Positions 43,522-52,538 of a DNA stretch of 64,000 bases are shown here, piece by piece. Under the pieces are notes generated by a model. That model was given only the letters and a program-made list of their open reading frames with translations, did no database searches and was not told the DNA's origin. The position numbers were made by a program, and so were the translations under genes. Position 1 is the stretch's first letter; each line of letters opens with the position of its first letter. The DNA comes from Peptococcaceae bacterium (GTDB taxonomy: Bacteria > Bacillota > Peptococcia > DRI-13 > PHAD01): positions 1-64,000 of the forward strand of contig JANLFJ010000015.1 of assembly GCA_024655825.1 (NCBI GenBank), given 5' to 3'.

Positions 43522-43608
43522 AATCCCGCCTCCCTTGTCTCAGAATCCAAGATAAAGTTTTTAACCCGCATTTTATTCATATACCGCCCCCCATATGTTC
43601 TGTATTGT

Positions 43609-43629
43609 CGAACAGTGTTCGTTATTATA
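43609..43629 (-). promoter_or_regulatory. operon promoter -10 with a 13-bp palindrome
   Basis: On the minus strand TATAAT (43624-43629) is followed directly by CGAACACTGTTCG (43609-43621), a perfect palindrome around one central base. It is a probable repressor or activator site for the ferredoxin-led operon, about 90 bases upstream of its first gene. No good -35 is visible. Confidence 0.5.
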
Positions 43630-43683
43630 ATATATATTCGCTGCCTTAATAAATATTCCTTCTTGCTTTTTAAATTTTTTCAT

Positions 43684-43714
43684 AAAAAAAGTGCCGCCTT
43701 GGTAGGAGCACTTT
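43684..43714 (-). terminator. terminator after the DUF3842 gene
   Basis: AAAGTGC and GCACTTT pair around 13 bases, and the minus strand continues with seven T. It isolates the ferredoxin-led operon from the genes upstream. Confidence 0.75.
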
Positions 43715-43736
43715 CTTAATTATTTATTATTCGCTG

Positions 43737-44159
43737 TTATTCGCTTCGATTGCCGGTGATTTCCTTTACTCTCTGGACAGTGGCCTTGATCAATTCCGCC
43801 ATGGTGGGCTGCGCTTGCAGCCCCACAATTTCCAAATTTTTGTGGTTGACGGGCACCAGCACCTTGGGCACGGGAGCGCCGCTTATCAGCGCGGCTATTT
43901 CGGCCGTTATCTCTCCCAGCATGGAATCGGCAATGATAATCCCGATCGGTCCCACAACGCACGCCGCGTTTCGCAGGCAAACCCTAACGGCGTTGGCCCC
44001 TGTCGCTCCTTTGTTCGCGCCCGCCTTGACCATATTGGTGGTGGCCACGGAATTGGTGCCCACCGCGATGATTTCCCTGTCCGGCATCTGCTGGCGCAGC
44101 TGCATGACAATCTGGGCGCCCAGTCCCCCGCCCATGCCGTCAATCACTAAAATGCTCAT
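43737..44159 (-). CDS. DUF3842 family protein
   Basis: About 140 residues. MSILVIDGMGGGLGAQIV is a Rossmann-like start with a Gly-rich loop, followed by EIIAVGTNSVATTNMVKAGA and VVGPIGIIIADSMLGEITAE, as in DUF3842, a Firmicute family of unknown function. ATG at 44159 is favoured (GGGGTGA upstream); GTG at 44168 is possible. It lies 39 bases after a radical SAM gene. Confidence 0.85.
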   Translation of the reverse strand: MSILVIDGMGGGLGAQIVMQLRQQMPDREIIAVGTNSVATTNMVKAGANKGATGANAVRVCLRNAACVVGPIGIIIADSMLGEITAEIAALISGAPVPKVLVPVNHKNLEIVGLQAQPTMAELIKATVQRVKEITGNRSE

Positions 44160-44198
44160 CCTATTCACCCCATCATATTTGCATAAAAAGAACGCGCA

Positions 44199-45074
44199 TC
44201 ACAAGTATCCTTCTTCGGGGTCGCGGAAGTTCCTCTCGTCAATCGTCAAAGCGTAATCGACCTGCCTGAGCATCTCCTCCCGGTCGCCGGGCAGCCGGCC
44301 CTCGACATACCAGTAGTTGGAAATGTGATCGCTGAAAAGCCTGCTGTCGATCCCCTCCAGGTTTTCGATAAACAGCCTTGTTTCCATTAACGCCTCGTGA
44401 GGACTGAGCAGGCCGAATTCTCCCCGCTTGTAAGCTTCATGCATGGGTGTGCCTGGGTAAGGCGTGAATGTCCGCAGGCGAATGAAGTCGGGATTGATCC
44501 GGTTGAGGACACGGGCGCTGTTTACCGCATGGTCCCGCCACAATTCGCGCCCCCCCACTCCCACCATGTAATACTCACTCAGCTCGATGCCCGCCGATTT
44601 GAGCAGCAGTCCCGCTTCGATTATCTGCCGGGAAGTCGTCCCCTTGTTGATGAGCTTTAGGACCCGGTCGTCCCCCGACTCCATGCCGGAGTGGAGCCTG
44701 GTCAGGCCCGCTTCCCTGAGCTCTCTTAACTCATCACAAGTTTTCAAAACGATATAGCGGGCCGACCCGTACACCGTAATACGCTGGAGACCGGGAAAAA
44801 GCCGGCACGCATGCTGAAAGATCTCCACCAAGTCTTTTGTTTTCATCAGGATGGTATTGCCGTCGGCAAAGAACAGGCTCCTCACCCCCGGCCCGTAACA
44901 ATCCCTGGCCATATCCAGGTCTTCCTTGATTTCCCGGACCGGGCGTATCTTAAATTTCTTGTCCTTGTACATCCGGCAAAAGTTGCACTTGTTGTGGGGA
45001 CACCCGACCGTCGCCTGGATGATCAGGCTGCTGGCCTCGCTGGGAGGACGGTAGATCGTTCCTTCGTAGCGCAC
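44199..45074 (-). CDS. radical SAM protein
   Basis: 291 residues. The cluster motif is CPHNKCNFC near residue 25 (C-x4-C-x2-C), followed by a radical SAM barrel with FFADGNTILMKTKDL, SGMESGDDRVLKLINKG and TPYPGTPMHEAYKRGEF, as in Elp3/coproporphyrinogen-type SAM proteins without known substrate. GTG start at 45074 with AAAAGGATGG upstream. Its target is unknown. Confidence 0.87.
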   Translation of the reverse strand: MRYEGTIYRPPSEASSLIIQATVGCPHNKCNFCRMYKDKKFKIRPVREIKEDLDMARDCYGPGVRSLFFADGNTILMKTKDLVEIFQHACRLFPGLQRITVYGSARYIVLKTCDELRELREAGLTRLHSGMESGDDRVLKLINKGTTSRQIIEAGLLLKSAGIELSEYYMVGVGGRELWRDHAVNSARVLNRINPDFIRLRTFTPYPGTPMHEAYKRGEFGLLSPHEALMETRLFIENLEGIDSRLFSDHISNYWYVEGRLPGDREEMLRQVDYALTIDERNFRDPEEGYL

Positions 45075-45157
45075 GGCAGTCCATCCTTTTCTTCATTAAA
45101 TCCTAATATATCTCTATTATAACAAGATCCACCCTTTTGTCACCGGTCAGATAAATT

Positions 45158-45194
45158 AAAACGCGCCGGGAACCAATTCCCGCCCGCGCGTTTT
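45158..45194. terminator. terminator after the ptb-buk operon
   Basis: AAAACGCGC-CGGGAA / TTCCCG-CCC-GCGCGTTTT form a long stem with T-runs in both directions, 27 bases past the butyrate kinase stop. Confidence 0.85.
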
Positions 45195-45220
45195 CGCCAT
45201 ATCAGTCTTTTTTTCTCGCT

Positions 45221-46294
45221 CTAACACTCATACCTCCGGGGCGGTTCTTCCCCGCGCAGGACGCGCAGCCCCGCCGCAGCCAGCGCTTCCATTTCCCCCT
45301 CTCCAGGATAGACCAGGACGGGGGCAATAAACTCGACCCGTTCCCTGATCCACCCCACCAGCATCCCGGAGTGGGCCAGGCCGCCGGTCAACACGACGGC
45401 ATCCACCCTGCCCTTCAATACCGCGGCGCACGAGCCGATTTCCTTGGCCACCTGGTAGGCCATGGCTTCGAAAACCAGGCGGGCTTCTTCGTTTCCCTCC
45501 CTGATCATGGCCTCAACCTTCCTTGCGTCGTTGGTCCCCAGGTAGCTTACGAGCCCGCCCCCGCCCACCAGGCGTTTCTTTATTTCCTTCTCCCCCAGGC
45601 CGCTGTGCAGGCAAAGGTCGATAACGGCGCATACAGGCATGCCCCCGGCCCGCTCCGGGGAAAAGGGGCCGTCCCCGTCCAGGGCGTTGTTGACGTCGAT
45701 TACGCGCCCGTTGCGGTGGGCGCCCACGGAAATGCCGCCGCCAAGGTGAGCGACGATCAGGCAGCATTCCCCGTACCCTTTGTTAAGTGCGGCCGCCGCC
45801 TGGCGGGCCACGGCCTTTTGATTGAGGGCATGGAAAACGCTTTTTCTTTCTATTCCTTTCAAACCGCTCAGGCGGGCCAGCGGCTCCATCTCGTCCACCA
45901 CCACGGGGTCCGCGATGTAAGAACAGATGCCCAGGGGCCTGGCAATTTCCCAGGAAATCAACGCCCCCAGGTTTGAGGCGTGTTCCTTCTCAGCGTTTTG
46001 CAGCTCGCGGCACATCGCCTCATCCACCAGGTAAGTCCCGCCGCTAATGGGCCTCAGCAAACCACCCCGGCCCACAACGCAATCCAGGCTCCCCGCAGGG
46101 ATCCCCGCTTCCTGCAAAAAATCCAGGACCGCTTTTTTCCTGAACTCCAGCTGGTCCGCCACGCGCGCGTATTTCTTAATCACCGCGGCGTCATGGTCAA
46201 TGTTTTTCTCCGCTGCAACGTTTTCACCTTCGAAAACCGCTATCTTGGTCGATGTGGAGCCTGGATTGATGACCAGGATCCTTTCCTTTTTCAT
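45221..46294 (-). CDS. buk: butyrate kinase
   Basis: 357 residues of the acetokinase/ASKHA fold. VINPGSTSTKIAVF binds phosphate, VGRGGLLRPISGGTYLVDE and IVAHLGGGISVGAHRNGRVIDV are butyrate kinase signatures, and GGLAHSGMLVGWI closes the nucleotide site. It converts butyryl phosphate and ADP to butyrate and ATP, or the reverse. It is downstream of ptb by 31 bases. Confidence 0.95.
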   Translation of the reverse strand: MKKERILVINPGSTSTKIAVFEGENVAAEKNIDHDAAVIKKYARVADQLEFRKKAVLDFLQEAGIPAGSLDCVVGRGGLLRPISGGTYLVDEAMCRELQNAEKEHASNLGALISWEIARPLGICSYIADPVVVDEMEPLARLSGLKGIERKSVFHALNQKAVARQAAAALNKGYGECCLIVAHLGGGISVGAHRNGRVIDVNNALDGDGPFSPERAGGMPVCAVIDLCLHSGLGEKEIKKRLVGGGGLVSYLGTNDARKVEAMIREGNEEARLVFEAMAYQVAKEIGSCAAVLKGRVDAVVLTGGLAHSGMLVGWIRERVEFIAPVLVYPGEGEMEALAAAGLRVLRGEEPPRRYEC

Positions 46295-46325
46295 CAGGGC
46301 ATCTCCTCCTTAACAATACGGCTTT

Positions 46326-47240
46326 TCAAGCGCCCGCGCCTGCCGAAGCGATGACCAGGCTCAGGGCGATCGAGTTCAGTTTTGCCTGCGCCGGGTCGGC
46401 CCGTGAAGTCAAAACGACCGGCGCGCAAGCGCCCATCACCACCCCGGCGCTTTCCGCCTCTGACAAGTAAACCAGGGTTTTATACATGATGTTGCCGGCT
46501 TCAATATCCGGCAGCAGGATTATGTCCGCCACCCCGGCCACGGGACTGTCAATCCCCTTGTGGCGGGCCGCTTCTGCCGAAACGGCGTTGTCAAGGGCCA
46601 GCGGCCCGTCAACAACGGCGCCCCTGATCTGGCCTCTTTCGCTCATCTTGGCTAAAAGCGCGGCATCCAGGGTCGCCGGCATGTCCTGGTTTACCGTTTC
46701 CACGGCGCCCACCGCCGCCACCCTGACCGGGCTGATCTTCAAAGCCCCGGCCACGCGGACGGCGTTGTTGATTATCTGCACTTTTTCCCGCAAGCCGGGC
46801 GCGATGTTCATGGCACAGTCCGTAAGTATCAGAAGACGTGAGATCCTGGGCACTTCGAAAACGGACACATGGCTTAATATGCTTCCTGCCCGCAGGCCGT
46901 TTTCCTTGTCCAGGACGGCTTTTAAAAAGGTGGAGGTTCCGAGCAGCCCTTTCATGATAATATCCGCTTCTCCCCTGCGCACCGCGGCTGCCGCTTTCAG
47001 TGCCGCCTGGTACTGGTCCGGCTCATCGACCAGTTCAAAGCTCGATATGTTGAATTCCAACCTTTCAGCGGCTTTTTTTATCTTTCCGCCGTCCCCGAAC
47101 AAGACCGGCTCGGCCAGCTTCATCCGGCAGGACATCTTCAACGCTTCCAGCACGTCCCCGTCTTCCGCCGCGGCCACGGCTATTCTTTTAGGCCCTAAAA
47201 CCGCCGCCGCTTCCCGCACTTCCCTCATGGTTTTCATCAT
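46326..47240 (-). CDS. ptb: phosphate butyryltransferase
   Basis: 304 residues of the PTA/PTB family: GPKRIAVAAAEDGDVLEAL, DIIMKGLLGTSTFLKAVLDKE, ILTDCAMNIAPGLREKVQII and DIEAGNIMYKTLVYLSEAES. It exchanges CoA of butyryl- or a related branched acyl-CoA for phosphate, making the substrate of the kinase. ATG at 47240 is set by AGGAGG upstream. The pair would yield ATP from the acyl-CoA pathways in this window. Confidence 0.94.
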   Translation of the reverse strand: MMKTMREVREAAAVLGPKRIAVAAAEDGDVLEALKMSCRMKLAEPVLFGDGGKIKKAAERLEFNISSFELVDEPDQYQAALKAAAAVRRGEADIIMKGLLGTSTFLKAVLDKENGLRAGSILSHVSVFEVPRISRLLILTDCAMNIAPGLREKVQIINNAVRVAGALKISPVRVAAVGAVETVNQDMPATLDAALLAKMSERGQIRGAVVDGPLALDNAVSAEAARHKGIDSPVAGVADIILLPDIEAGNIMYKTLVYLSEAESAGVVMGACAPVVLTSRADPAQAKLNSIALSLVIASAGAGA

Positions 47241-47400
47241 CTTCGCTCCTCCTTTTTTTGCGCAGTCAACCCTCATTGGTCGTCGAAACACGGACTTTTT
47301 CGCTGCCGCAATATTTGATAATCATGGAAAAATTCGCAATGCTGATATAGTACTCCCCCGCTTTCTTTCCTGTTTTATAATACACCCCCCAAAGAAAGGC

Positions 47401-47430
47401 AAAAGGCCGGCGAGCTTGCCCGCCAGACCT
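47401..47430 (-). terminator. terminator after the DapA-family gene; the 47241-47593 gap
   Basis: GGCCGGCGAGC and GCCCGCCAGACC pair imperfectly; the minus strand then reads CCTTTTGCC. The rest of this 353-base gap holds an AT-rich stretch before ptb with -10-like TATTATAAA near 47385 but no clear -35. Confidence 0.5.
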
Positions 47431-47593
47431 GAATTCCTGCCTGCGCCTTTTCGTAAAACACAATTTAAATTAAATATGGTTTTGTTTAAGCATATCAATT
47501 ATATAATTCGAAATCCATCCCCCGACTTCCTGCATAATGATGATAATTATCCTGTATACTTTTTAATTCGGCCCCGTTTCAACACCTCTGGTT

Positions 47594-48490
47594 TTAATCC
47601 AGAAGCCCGGCTTTCGCAAGGACCTCCTTAAGCCTTACCTTTTCGTCTTCCTTGAGGGGAAGAAGCGGGCTTCTTACACAGCCGCCCTCGTAACCGAGCA
47701 GGTCAGCAGCGTACTTCAAGCCGGCTACGCCGTAAGTGCCTGTAACCGCCGCGTTTACCGGGAACAAACGCAGGTATGTTTCCCTGGCCAGGGCATCGTC
47801 GCCTTGATCATAAGCCTCCTGTACCAGCGCGCACTCGTTCGGCGCTATATTGGCCAGTGCATGTATGCCCGCTTTTACCCCCAGGGTCAAGGCCGGGTAC
47901 CAGGAAGAGGCCGTCCCCACCATCAGGTTGAAGCTGTCGGGAACAGCGTCTAAGAATTTAACGAGCTGCGGGATGTCTCCCGAACTGTCCTTCATCCCTA
48001 TTATATTTGGATGCCGGCTTAATATGCCCACAGCCCGGGCTGATATATTGACATGAGTGTACTTTGTCACGTTGTATATCAGGATCGGTATTTTCGCCTT
48101 GTCGGCCACCTCCGTGAAGTGCCTGATCAGGACCTCGTCATTCATCTTATCGGCGTAATAAAACGGCGTGAGCACCAGGGCGGCCTGCGCTCCCAGGTCC
48201 GCAACCTGGTTGGTCAGCCTGATGGTTTCCCTGGTCGACTCCATCCCCGTACCGGCTATGACCAGCCTGCCTTTTTTGGCGCGCCTGGCCGTTATTCTCA
48301 CCATTTCCAGCTTTTCTTCCTCGGTCAAATAGGCGGCCTCGGAATTTGAACCCAGCACCAGGTAACCGCACAGGTTCGCCTCATTCCACCGCTCCATGTT
48401 GCGGGCGTGCTTTTCATAGTCCACGTCGCCGTTTTCCTTGAAGGGAGTGAGCATGGGAGGAATAACGCCTTTAATCCGCAGCCCGTCCAT
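47594..48490 (-). CDS. dihydrodipicolinate synthase / N-acetylneuraminate lyase family aldolase
   Basis: 298 residues. VIPPMLTPFKENGDVDYE, the LGSNSEAAYLTEEEK loop, ILIYNVTKYTHVNI (catalytic Tyr region) and NIIGMKDSSGD with the Schiff-base Lys. The GTTGE loop of true DapA reads GSNSE, so it is probably a pyruvate-dependent aldolase or dehydratase for another 2-oxoacid. ATG at 48490 has GGGGAGGG upstream. It starts one base after the aminotransferase gene. Confidence 0.85.
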   Translation of the reverse strand: MDGLRIKGVIPPMLTPFKENGDVDYEKHARNMERWNEANLCGYLVLGSNSEAAYLTEEEKLEMVRITARRAKKGRLVIAGTGMESTRETIRLTNQVADLGAQAALVLTPFYYADKMNDEVLIRHFTEVADKAKIPILIYNVTKYTHVNISARAVGILSRHPNIIGMKDSSGDIPQLVKFLDAVPDSFNLMVGTASSWYPALTLGVKAGIHALANIAPNECALVQEAYDQGDDALARETYLRLFPVNAAVTGTYGVAGLKYAADLLGYEGGCVRSPLLPLKEDEKVRLKEVLAKAGLLD

Positions 48491-48491
48491 A

Positions 48492-49688
48492 TCAACCCTC
48501 CCCTTGTCCGCTGTTGTACACTTCAAGCGCGGCTTCCAGCGCCGGTCCCGCGCTTACCCGCAAGCCTTGCCGGGACATCGCGTCGGCCAAGGCGACCAGC
48601 AGAAGCAGCACATTCCTCCGCTGCGAGGACTCGCCCATCAGTCCTACCCTCCAGGCCTTGCCCTTGAAAACGCCCAGGCCCCCGCCGATCTCGATGCCGT
48701 ACTTCTCCAGCAGGAATCTCCTGACCCCGGCGTCATCGACGCCTTCCGGGACGGCCACGGTGTTGAGCGTGGGCAGCCTGTAGCTCTCCTTGACGATCAT
48801 TTTCAGGCCCATGGCCTCAACACCTTTTATAAAGGCGCGGGAATTCAGCTTGTGCCGGGCGAACCTGGGTTCAAGCCCTTCCTCCCTGACAATCAGCAGG
48901 GCTTCCCGCAACCCGTAGATCATATTGATGGGAGCGGTATGGTGGTAAACCCTTTCTTGGCCCCAGTAATTCTGGATCATGGACAAATCCAGGTACCAGC
49001 TCTGCACCCTGCTCTTCCTGCCGTTCAAAACCTTCCTGGCTGTTTCATTAAGTGTCACGGGCGAAAGGCCGGGCGGGCAGCTCAGCGCCTTTTGCGTTCC
49101 GCTGTAGCAGGCATCGATCCCCCACTCGTCAACCTTCAGTTCAACGCCTCCCAGGGAAGTAACCGCATCCACCACCAGCAGCGCCCCGTATTCTTTGGCT
49201 ATTTGCGATATTTCCTCCAGCGGCTGCAGGACCCCCGTAGAAGTTTCGGCGTGGACAATGGCTACCAGCTTGGCGTCGCCAGCATCTTTCAAGGCTTTTC
49301 TTACCTGCTCCGGTTCGATTGGCGACCCCCAGGGCGCTTCCACACTGACAACTTCCGCCCCGCACCTTCCGGCCACGTCGCGGAGCCTCTGCCCGAAGAC
49401 CCCCTTGACGCAGACGACAACCCTGTCTCCAGGCTCCACCAGGTTGACCATCACCGTCTCCATCCCGGCGCTCCCCGTGCCCGACATGGGCAGGGTCAGC
49501 TCGTTTCTGGTCTGGAAAGCGTATCGAAGCAGTTCCATCGTCTCATTCATTACTTCCATGAACTGGGGATCGAGGTGGCCCAGCATGCTGCTGGACATGG
49601 CCCGCAAGACCCGCGAAGAGGTTTCCACGGGACCCGGACCCAGTAAAAGGCGGAATCCTGGGTTCAACTGTCCGAATTCGGCGTTCAC
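48492..49688 (-). CDS. class V aminotransferase, alanine-glyoxylate / serine-pyruvate type
   Basis: 398 residues. [60 protein letters not shown], and the PLP Lys in [29 protein letters not shown] and [19 protein letters not shown] follow. It belongs to the AGXT/PucG group, which moves amino groups to glyoxylate or pyruvate. It is coupled to the DapA-family gene, suggesting one pathway in which the aldolase supplies or uses the 2-oxoacid. Confidence 0.9.
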   Translation of the reverse strand: MNAEFGQLNPGFRLLLGPGPVETSSRVLRAMSSSMLGHLDPQFMEVMNETMELLRYAFQTRNELTLPMSGTGSAGMETVMVNLVEPGDRVVVCVKGVFGQRLRDVAGRCGAEVVSVEAPWGSPIEPEQVRKALKDAGDAKLVAIVHAETSTGVLQPLEEISQIAKEYGALLVVDAVTSLGGVELKVDEWGIDACYSGTQKALSCPPGLSPVTLNETARKVLNGRKSRVQSWYLDLSMIQNYWGQERVYHHTAPINMIYGLREALLIVREEGLEPRFARHKLNSRAFIKGVEAMGLKMIVKESYRLPTLNTVAVPEGVDDAGVRRFLLEKYGIEIGGGLGVFKGKAWRVGLMGESSQRRNVLLLLVALADAMSRQGLRVSAGPALEAALEVYNSGQGEG

Positions 49689-49928
49689 TTTTTCTCCTCC
49701 TTTTGGTTTAAGAGTTCAATTTTCTACACACCGGAAACCAGGCACGCTCTCCCCAATTGCGGCGCTTCTCAATTCCCCGCAGCCGCATACCGGCCAGCAT
49801 GCCAGCATATGATTTAATTCTCTTTTGAAGGGGAAACACCTTCTTCAACTTCCTACCCGTCATAAAAACCCTTTGAGCAAAATAATAATAAAAAGAATGC
49901 GCAAAAGTATATCGGCGGGGGTGGACTT

Positions 49929-50732
49929 GTGAAAAAGAGCCTCAGAACAGCGACGTCGCTTTCGCTTTTGCTCGCGCTTATCCTGTTGAATCTCGTCCTT
50001 TACCGGGGAATACTCCCTGTTTACAAAGACCGGCTGCGCTGGGAATCAACAGGCAAAATCATCTGGAGAGTTCCCGTTGACCAGAAGCTCATCGCGCTCA
50101 CCTTCGACGACGGGCCGAGCCCCACCTTTACGCCGCAGGTCCTCGACGTGCTCAATCAATTCGGGGTCAAGGCCACGTTTTTCGTTGTCGGCAGGCAGGT
50201 GGAAAAGTTCCCGGCAATCCTGGTGAGAGAAGCCAGGGAAGGGCATACCGTCGGCAACCACATGTACACCCACAGCAGGGTAGATAAACTCTCTTTGGAA
50301 GCCTTGATCGACGACCTGCGCCGGGCCGATCAGTTGATTTACAACTTGAGCGGCACGAGGCCTCATTTTTTCCGTCCCCCCGACGGTTATTACGACGAAA
50401 AAATCGTGGCAGCTGCCGAAGCTTTAAACTACCAGGTAGTTATCTGGACCTGGTCGCAGGACACGCGAGACTGGTCAAACATTTCCGCCAGGACCATTTC
50501 CGAGAGGGTCCTCCAAAACGCAAGACCCGGCGATATCATCCTTATGCACGACCAGGGCGGAGACCGGAGCAATACCCTGGAAGCGTTGAAGCTGATCCTG
50601 CCGGGCTTGCTAGAGAAAGGCTACAAGCCTGTGACCTTGGATGAACTGGTTGAGTCCAGAGCCAAAAAACCAGGCAATTCAGTCCAGGACCAGCTTCATG
50701 CACAGGCTCGTCGCCGGGCAGGCGGTACTTAG
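49929..50732 (+). CDS. polysaccharide deacetylase family protein
   Basis: 267 residues. An N-terminal membrane anchor (about 8-25), then the NodB domain: TFDDGPSPTFTPQVLDVL (catalytic Asp pair), GHTVGNHMYTHSRVD (metal His pair), FFRPPDGYYDE, WTWSQDTRDW and PGDIILMHDQGG. It should deacetylate peptidoglycan or a spore-wall glycan outside the membrane. GTG start with GGGGGTGG upstream. Its last 54 bases overlap the convergent arsM-type gene. The 240-base divergent gap to its left shows no clear promoter. Confidence 0.92.
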   Translation: MKKSLRTATSLSLLLALILLNLVLYRGILPVYKDRLRWESTGKIIWRVPVDQKLIALTFDDGPSPTFTPQVLDVLNQFGVKATFFVVGRQVEKFPAILVREAREGHTVGNHMYTHSRVDKLSLEALIDDLRRADQLIYNLSGTRPHFFRPPDGYYDEKIVAAAEALNYQVVIWTWSQDTRDWSNISARTISERVLQNARPGDIILMHDQGGDRSNTLEALKLILPGLLEKGYKPVTLDELVESRAKKPGNSVQDQLHAQARRRAGGT

Positions 50733-51956
50733 GGCCGATCCTTCCAGGAGCTTGGTGGGAGCATCAGCAAGCGTCGTCCCGGCAAAGCCCCATCTTTCCA
50801 TGTACCTGCCGGCCGTGGCAGTAAGCAGGTAGACTTCCCGGCAGCCCGCTTCTTTAGCCTTGCGCAGGGCTTCTTCCACCAAAGCTGCGCCCAGACCTGC
50901 TTTTCGCCATTCTGGCCGGACGGCCAGCGAACGAAGCAGTGCCGCATCCCCGGCGCGCTCCAACCCGATCACGCCGGCGATGCCGGTTATGTCGCCGACC
51001 AGGTAATTCGAGATGTTTTCCCTGTCTATGCCCGCTGCTGTGAGGCCGGCATCCGCCAGCAGGCTGCACACATCATCAAAGTCTTCCCCGCTTGCCGGGC
51101 GGATCAGGTAATCCCTGCCGGCGCAAAGGACCATGGCTGGTTTTTTCGCCTTGACAAACGCGCTGACCACGGTTCCGCTCAGCTCGCTCCAGTCGCCTTT
51201 GTAAAACCGCGCGGCATTCGTCCCGGCCAAATTTCCGGCAAAATCATATTCCCTGGTCACCGTGATTTCAACATCCCTGAAACCGGCCTCCAAAAGATGC
51301 TTTCTGTACTCATCCTCCAGGAGCGCGCCTGCAATGCAGGAGGTCCAGCGCTCCAGGTCCTGCAGCGCTTCGGGCGGCAGCGGCCTTTTGAGGACAATGT
51401 CCGAAACGGCAAACCTGCCGCCGGGCTTGAGGACCCGGAAGGCTTCCCGGATCACCTTGCCCTTGTCGCCCGACAGATTGATCACGCAGTTGGAAATCAC
51501 CACATCGACCGAATTGTCGGGAAGCGGGATTTCTTCAATGTATCCCTGCAAAAACTCCACATTCTTGATTCCTGCTTTTTCCTGGTTTTTTTTGGCTTCT
51601 CTCAGCATTTCCCCGGTCATGTCCAGCCCGTACGCCTTGCCGTAAGGCCCGACGCGCCTGGCCGACAGCAACACGTCCAGCCCGGCGCCGCTGCCCAGGT
51701 CCAGCACGGTCTCGCCGGGATGAAGGTCAGCCAGCATCGCCGGGTTGCCGCAGCCAAACGAAGACTCCAGCAGGCCGGCTGGCAGTCCTTCAATTTCGCC
51801 CTGCCCGTAAATCCCGCCGGTTATGAGGCCGGTTGCCGCCTTATCCCCGTTCCCGCAGCAGCCTCCTTGCGTTTCTCCGCCGCAGCACCCCTTCTTGTCC
51901 ATGATCGCCCGGGCGTACCTTTTTCGCACCGCTTCGCGGATCGTTTCGATTTCCAT
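50679..51956 (-). CDS. arsM: arsenite methyltransferase fused to an ArsN2-like GNAT domain
   Basis: 425 residues. Residues 1-275 are ArsM: a CCGG/GGCCG Cys-rich N-terminus, VLDLGSGAGLDVLLSA for S-adenosylmethionine, and the three arsenic-binding Cys at 69, 157 (ISNCVINLS) and 207 (WTSCIAGAL). Residues 283-425 are a GNAT acetyltransferase (SLAVRPEWRKAGLGAALVEEA) ending in CPATSLCMKL, as in ArsN2 proteins. ArsM methylates As(III); ArsN-type enzymes are linked to arsenical resistance. ATG has AGGAG upstream. It follows a MarR gene by 19 bases. Confidence 0.9.
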   Translation of the reverse strand: MEIETIREAVRKRYARAIMDKKGCCGGETQGGCCGNGDKAATGLITGGIYGQGEIEGLPAGLLESSFGCGNPAMLADLHPGETVLDLGSGAGLDVLLSARRVGPYGKAYGLDMTGEMLREAKKNQEKAGIKNVEFLQGYIEEIPLPDNSVDVVISNCVINLSGDKGKVIREAFRVLKPGGRFAVSDIVLKRPLPPEALQDLERWTSCIAGALLEDEYRKHLLEAGFRDVEITVTREYDFAGNLAGTNAARFYKGDWSELSGTVVSAFVKAKKPAMVLCAGRDYLIRPASGEDFDDVCSLLADAGLTAAGIDRENISNYLVGDITGIAGVIGLERAGDAALLRSLAVRPEWRKAGLGAALVEEALRKAKEAGCREVYLLTATAGRYMERWGFAGTTLADAPTKLLEGSALSTACPATSLCMKLVLD

Positions 51957-51975
51957 ACTCTCATTCTCTCCTTTG

Positions 51976-52419
51976 TTAACAGCATTTCTCGTCTTCCAGG
52001 ACCTTCAGAAGCATTTCCAGGCTCTCTACGACCTGCTGCCTTTTATCTGCCGGTATGGCGCCAAGCACCTTCCCAAAATACGAGTCCATCTTTTCTTCTA
52101 TCGCCCGGCAGGACGCCATGCCTTTCCCCGTTAGCCTGATCGCGACAGAGCGGCGGTTCTCAGGGTTTATCTCCCGTTCGACCAGGCCGCAGCTTGCCAG
52201 ACCCTCGACCGTCCTGCTCGCCGTGCTTTTGTCCAGGTTCAACCTGCCGGCCAGGTCATTAAGCGACAATTCCCCGCTCCTCCCGATCTCAATCAGCGCG
52301 TGGCACTGGGCAAGGGTTATCCCGCAGCAGGACGCTTCCGCTTTCTGCAGGACTCCCGTTCTTCTCACCAGCAGCCGGATCGCCTCCCTCAACCTGCCGG
52401 CCAAACCCGCATCTTCCAC
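51976..52419 (-). CDS. MarR family regulator of the arsM gene
   Basis: 147 residues. Winged HTH: LTLAQCHALIEIGRSGELSL-like, DLAGRLNLDKSTASRTVEGL and the wing VEREINPENRRSVAIRLTGKG. Two adjacent Cys end the protein (DEKCC) and another lies at EASCCG near the N-terminus; these could bind As(III). GTG at 52419 is preferred (AGGAGG eight bases upstream). It leads the marR-arsM operon and faces the acr3 gene across a regulatory region with a palindrome. Confidence 0.87.
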   Translation of the reverse strand: MEDAGLAGRLREAIRLLVRRTGVLQKAEASCCGITLAQCHALIEIGRSGELSLNDLAGRLNLDKSTASRTVEGLASCGLVEREINPENRRSVAIRLTGKGMASCRAIEEKMDSYFGKVLGAIPADKRQQVVESLEMLLKVLEDEKCC

Positions 52420-52455
52420 ACCCGTCACCTCCTGCTTATTATTGTAATATAAAAC

Positions 52456-52472
52456 AGTTGTATTTTACAACT
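52456..52472. promoter_or_regulatory. 17-bp palindromic operator between marR and acr3
   Basis: AGTTGTA-TTT-TACAACT is a perfect 7-3-7 palindrome 37 bases before the MarR start, overlapping its likely promoter (minus strand TTGTAA ... TATATT). It has the size and symmetry of MarR operators. Confidence 0.65.
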
Positions 52473-52538
52473 ATTTTTTCGCGGCCAATATTTCGCTGCC
52501 GGATGTTAAATATTTCCTTGAATATTTCCAAGGCCCTG

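Noticed and set aside
43609-43621. LexA (SOS) box at CGAACAGTGTTCG
   Set aside because: Gram-positive LexA sites have CGAAC-N4-GTTCG; here only three bases separate the arms. The downstream genes are catabolic, not SOS.
47322-47339. Rex-like redox operator before ptb
   Set aside because: The minus-strand sequence (TTGCGAATTTTTCCATGA) matches only one half of the Rex palindrome.
48438-49646. 402-codon plus-strand open frame opposite the class V aminotransferase
   Set aside because: It is the G+C-driven shadow of a clear aminotransferase gene; no ribosome site and no recognisable protein.
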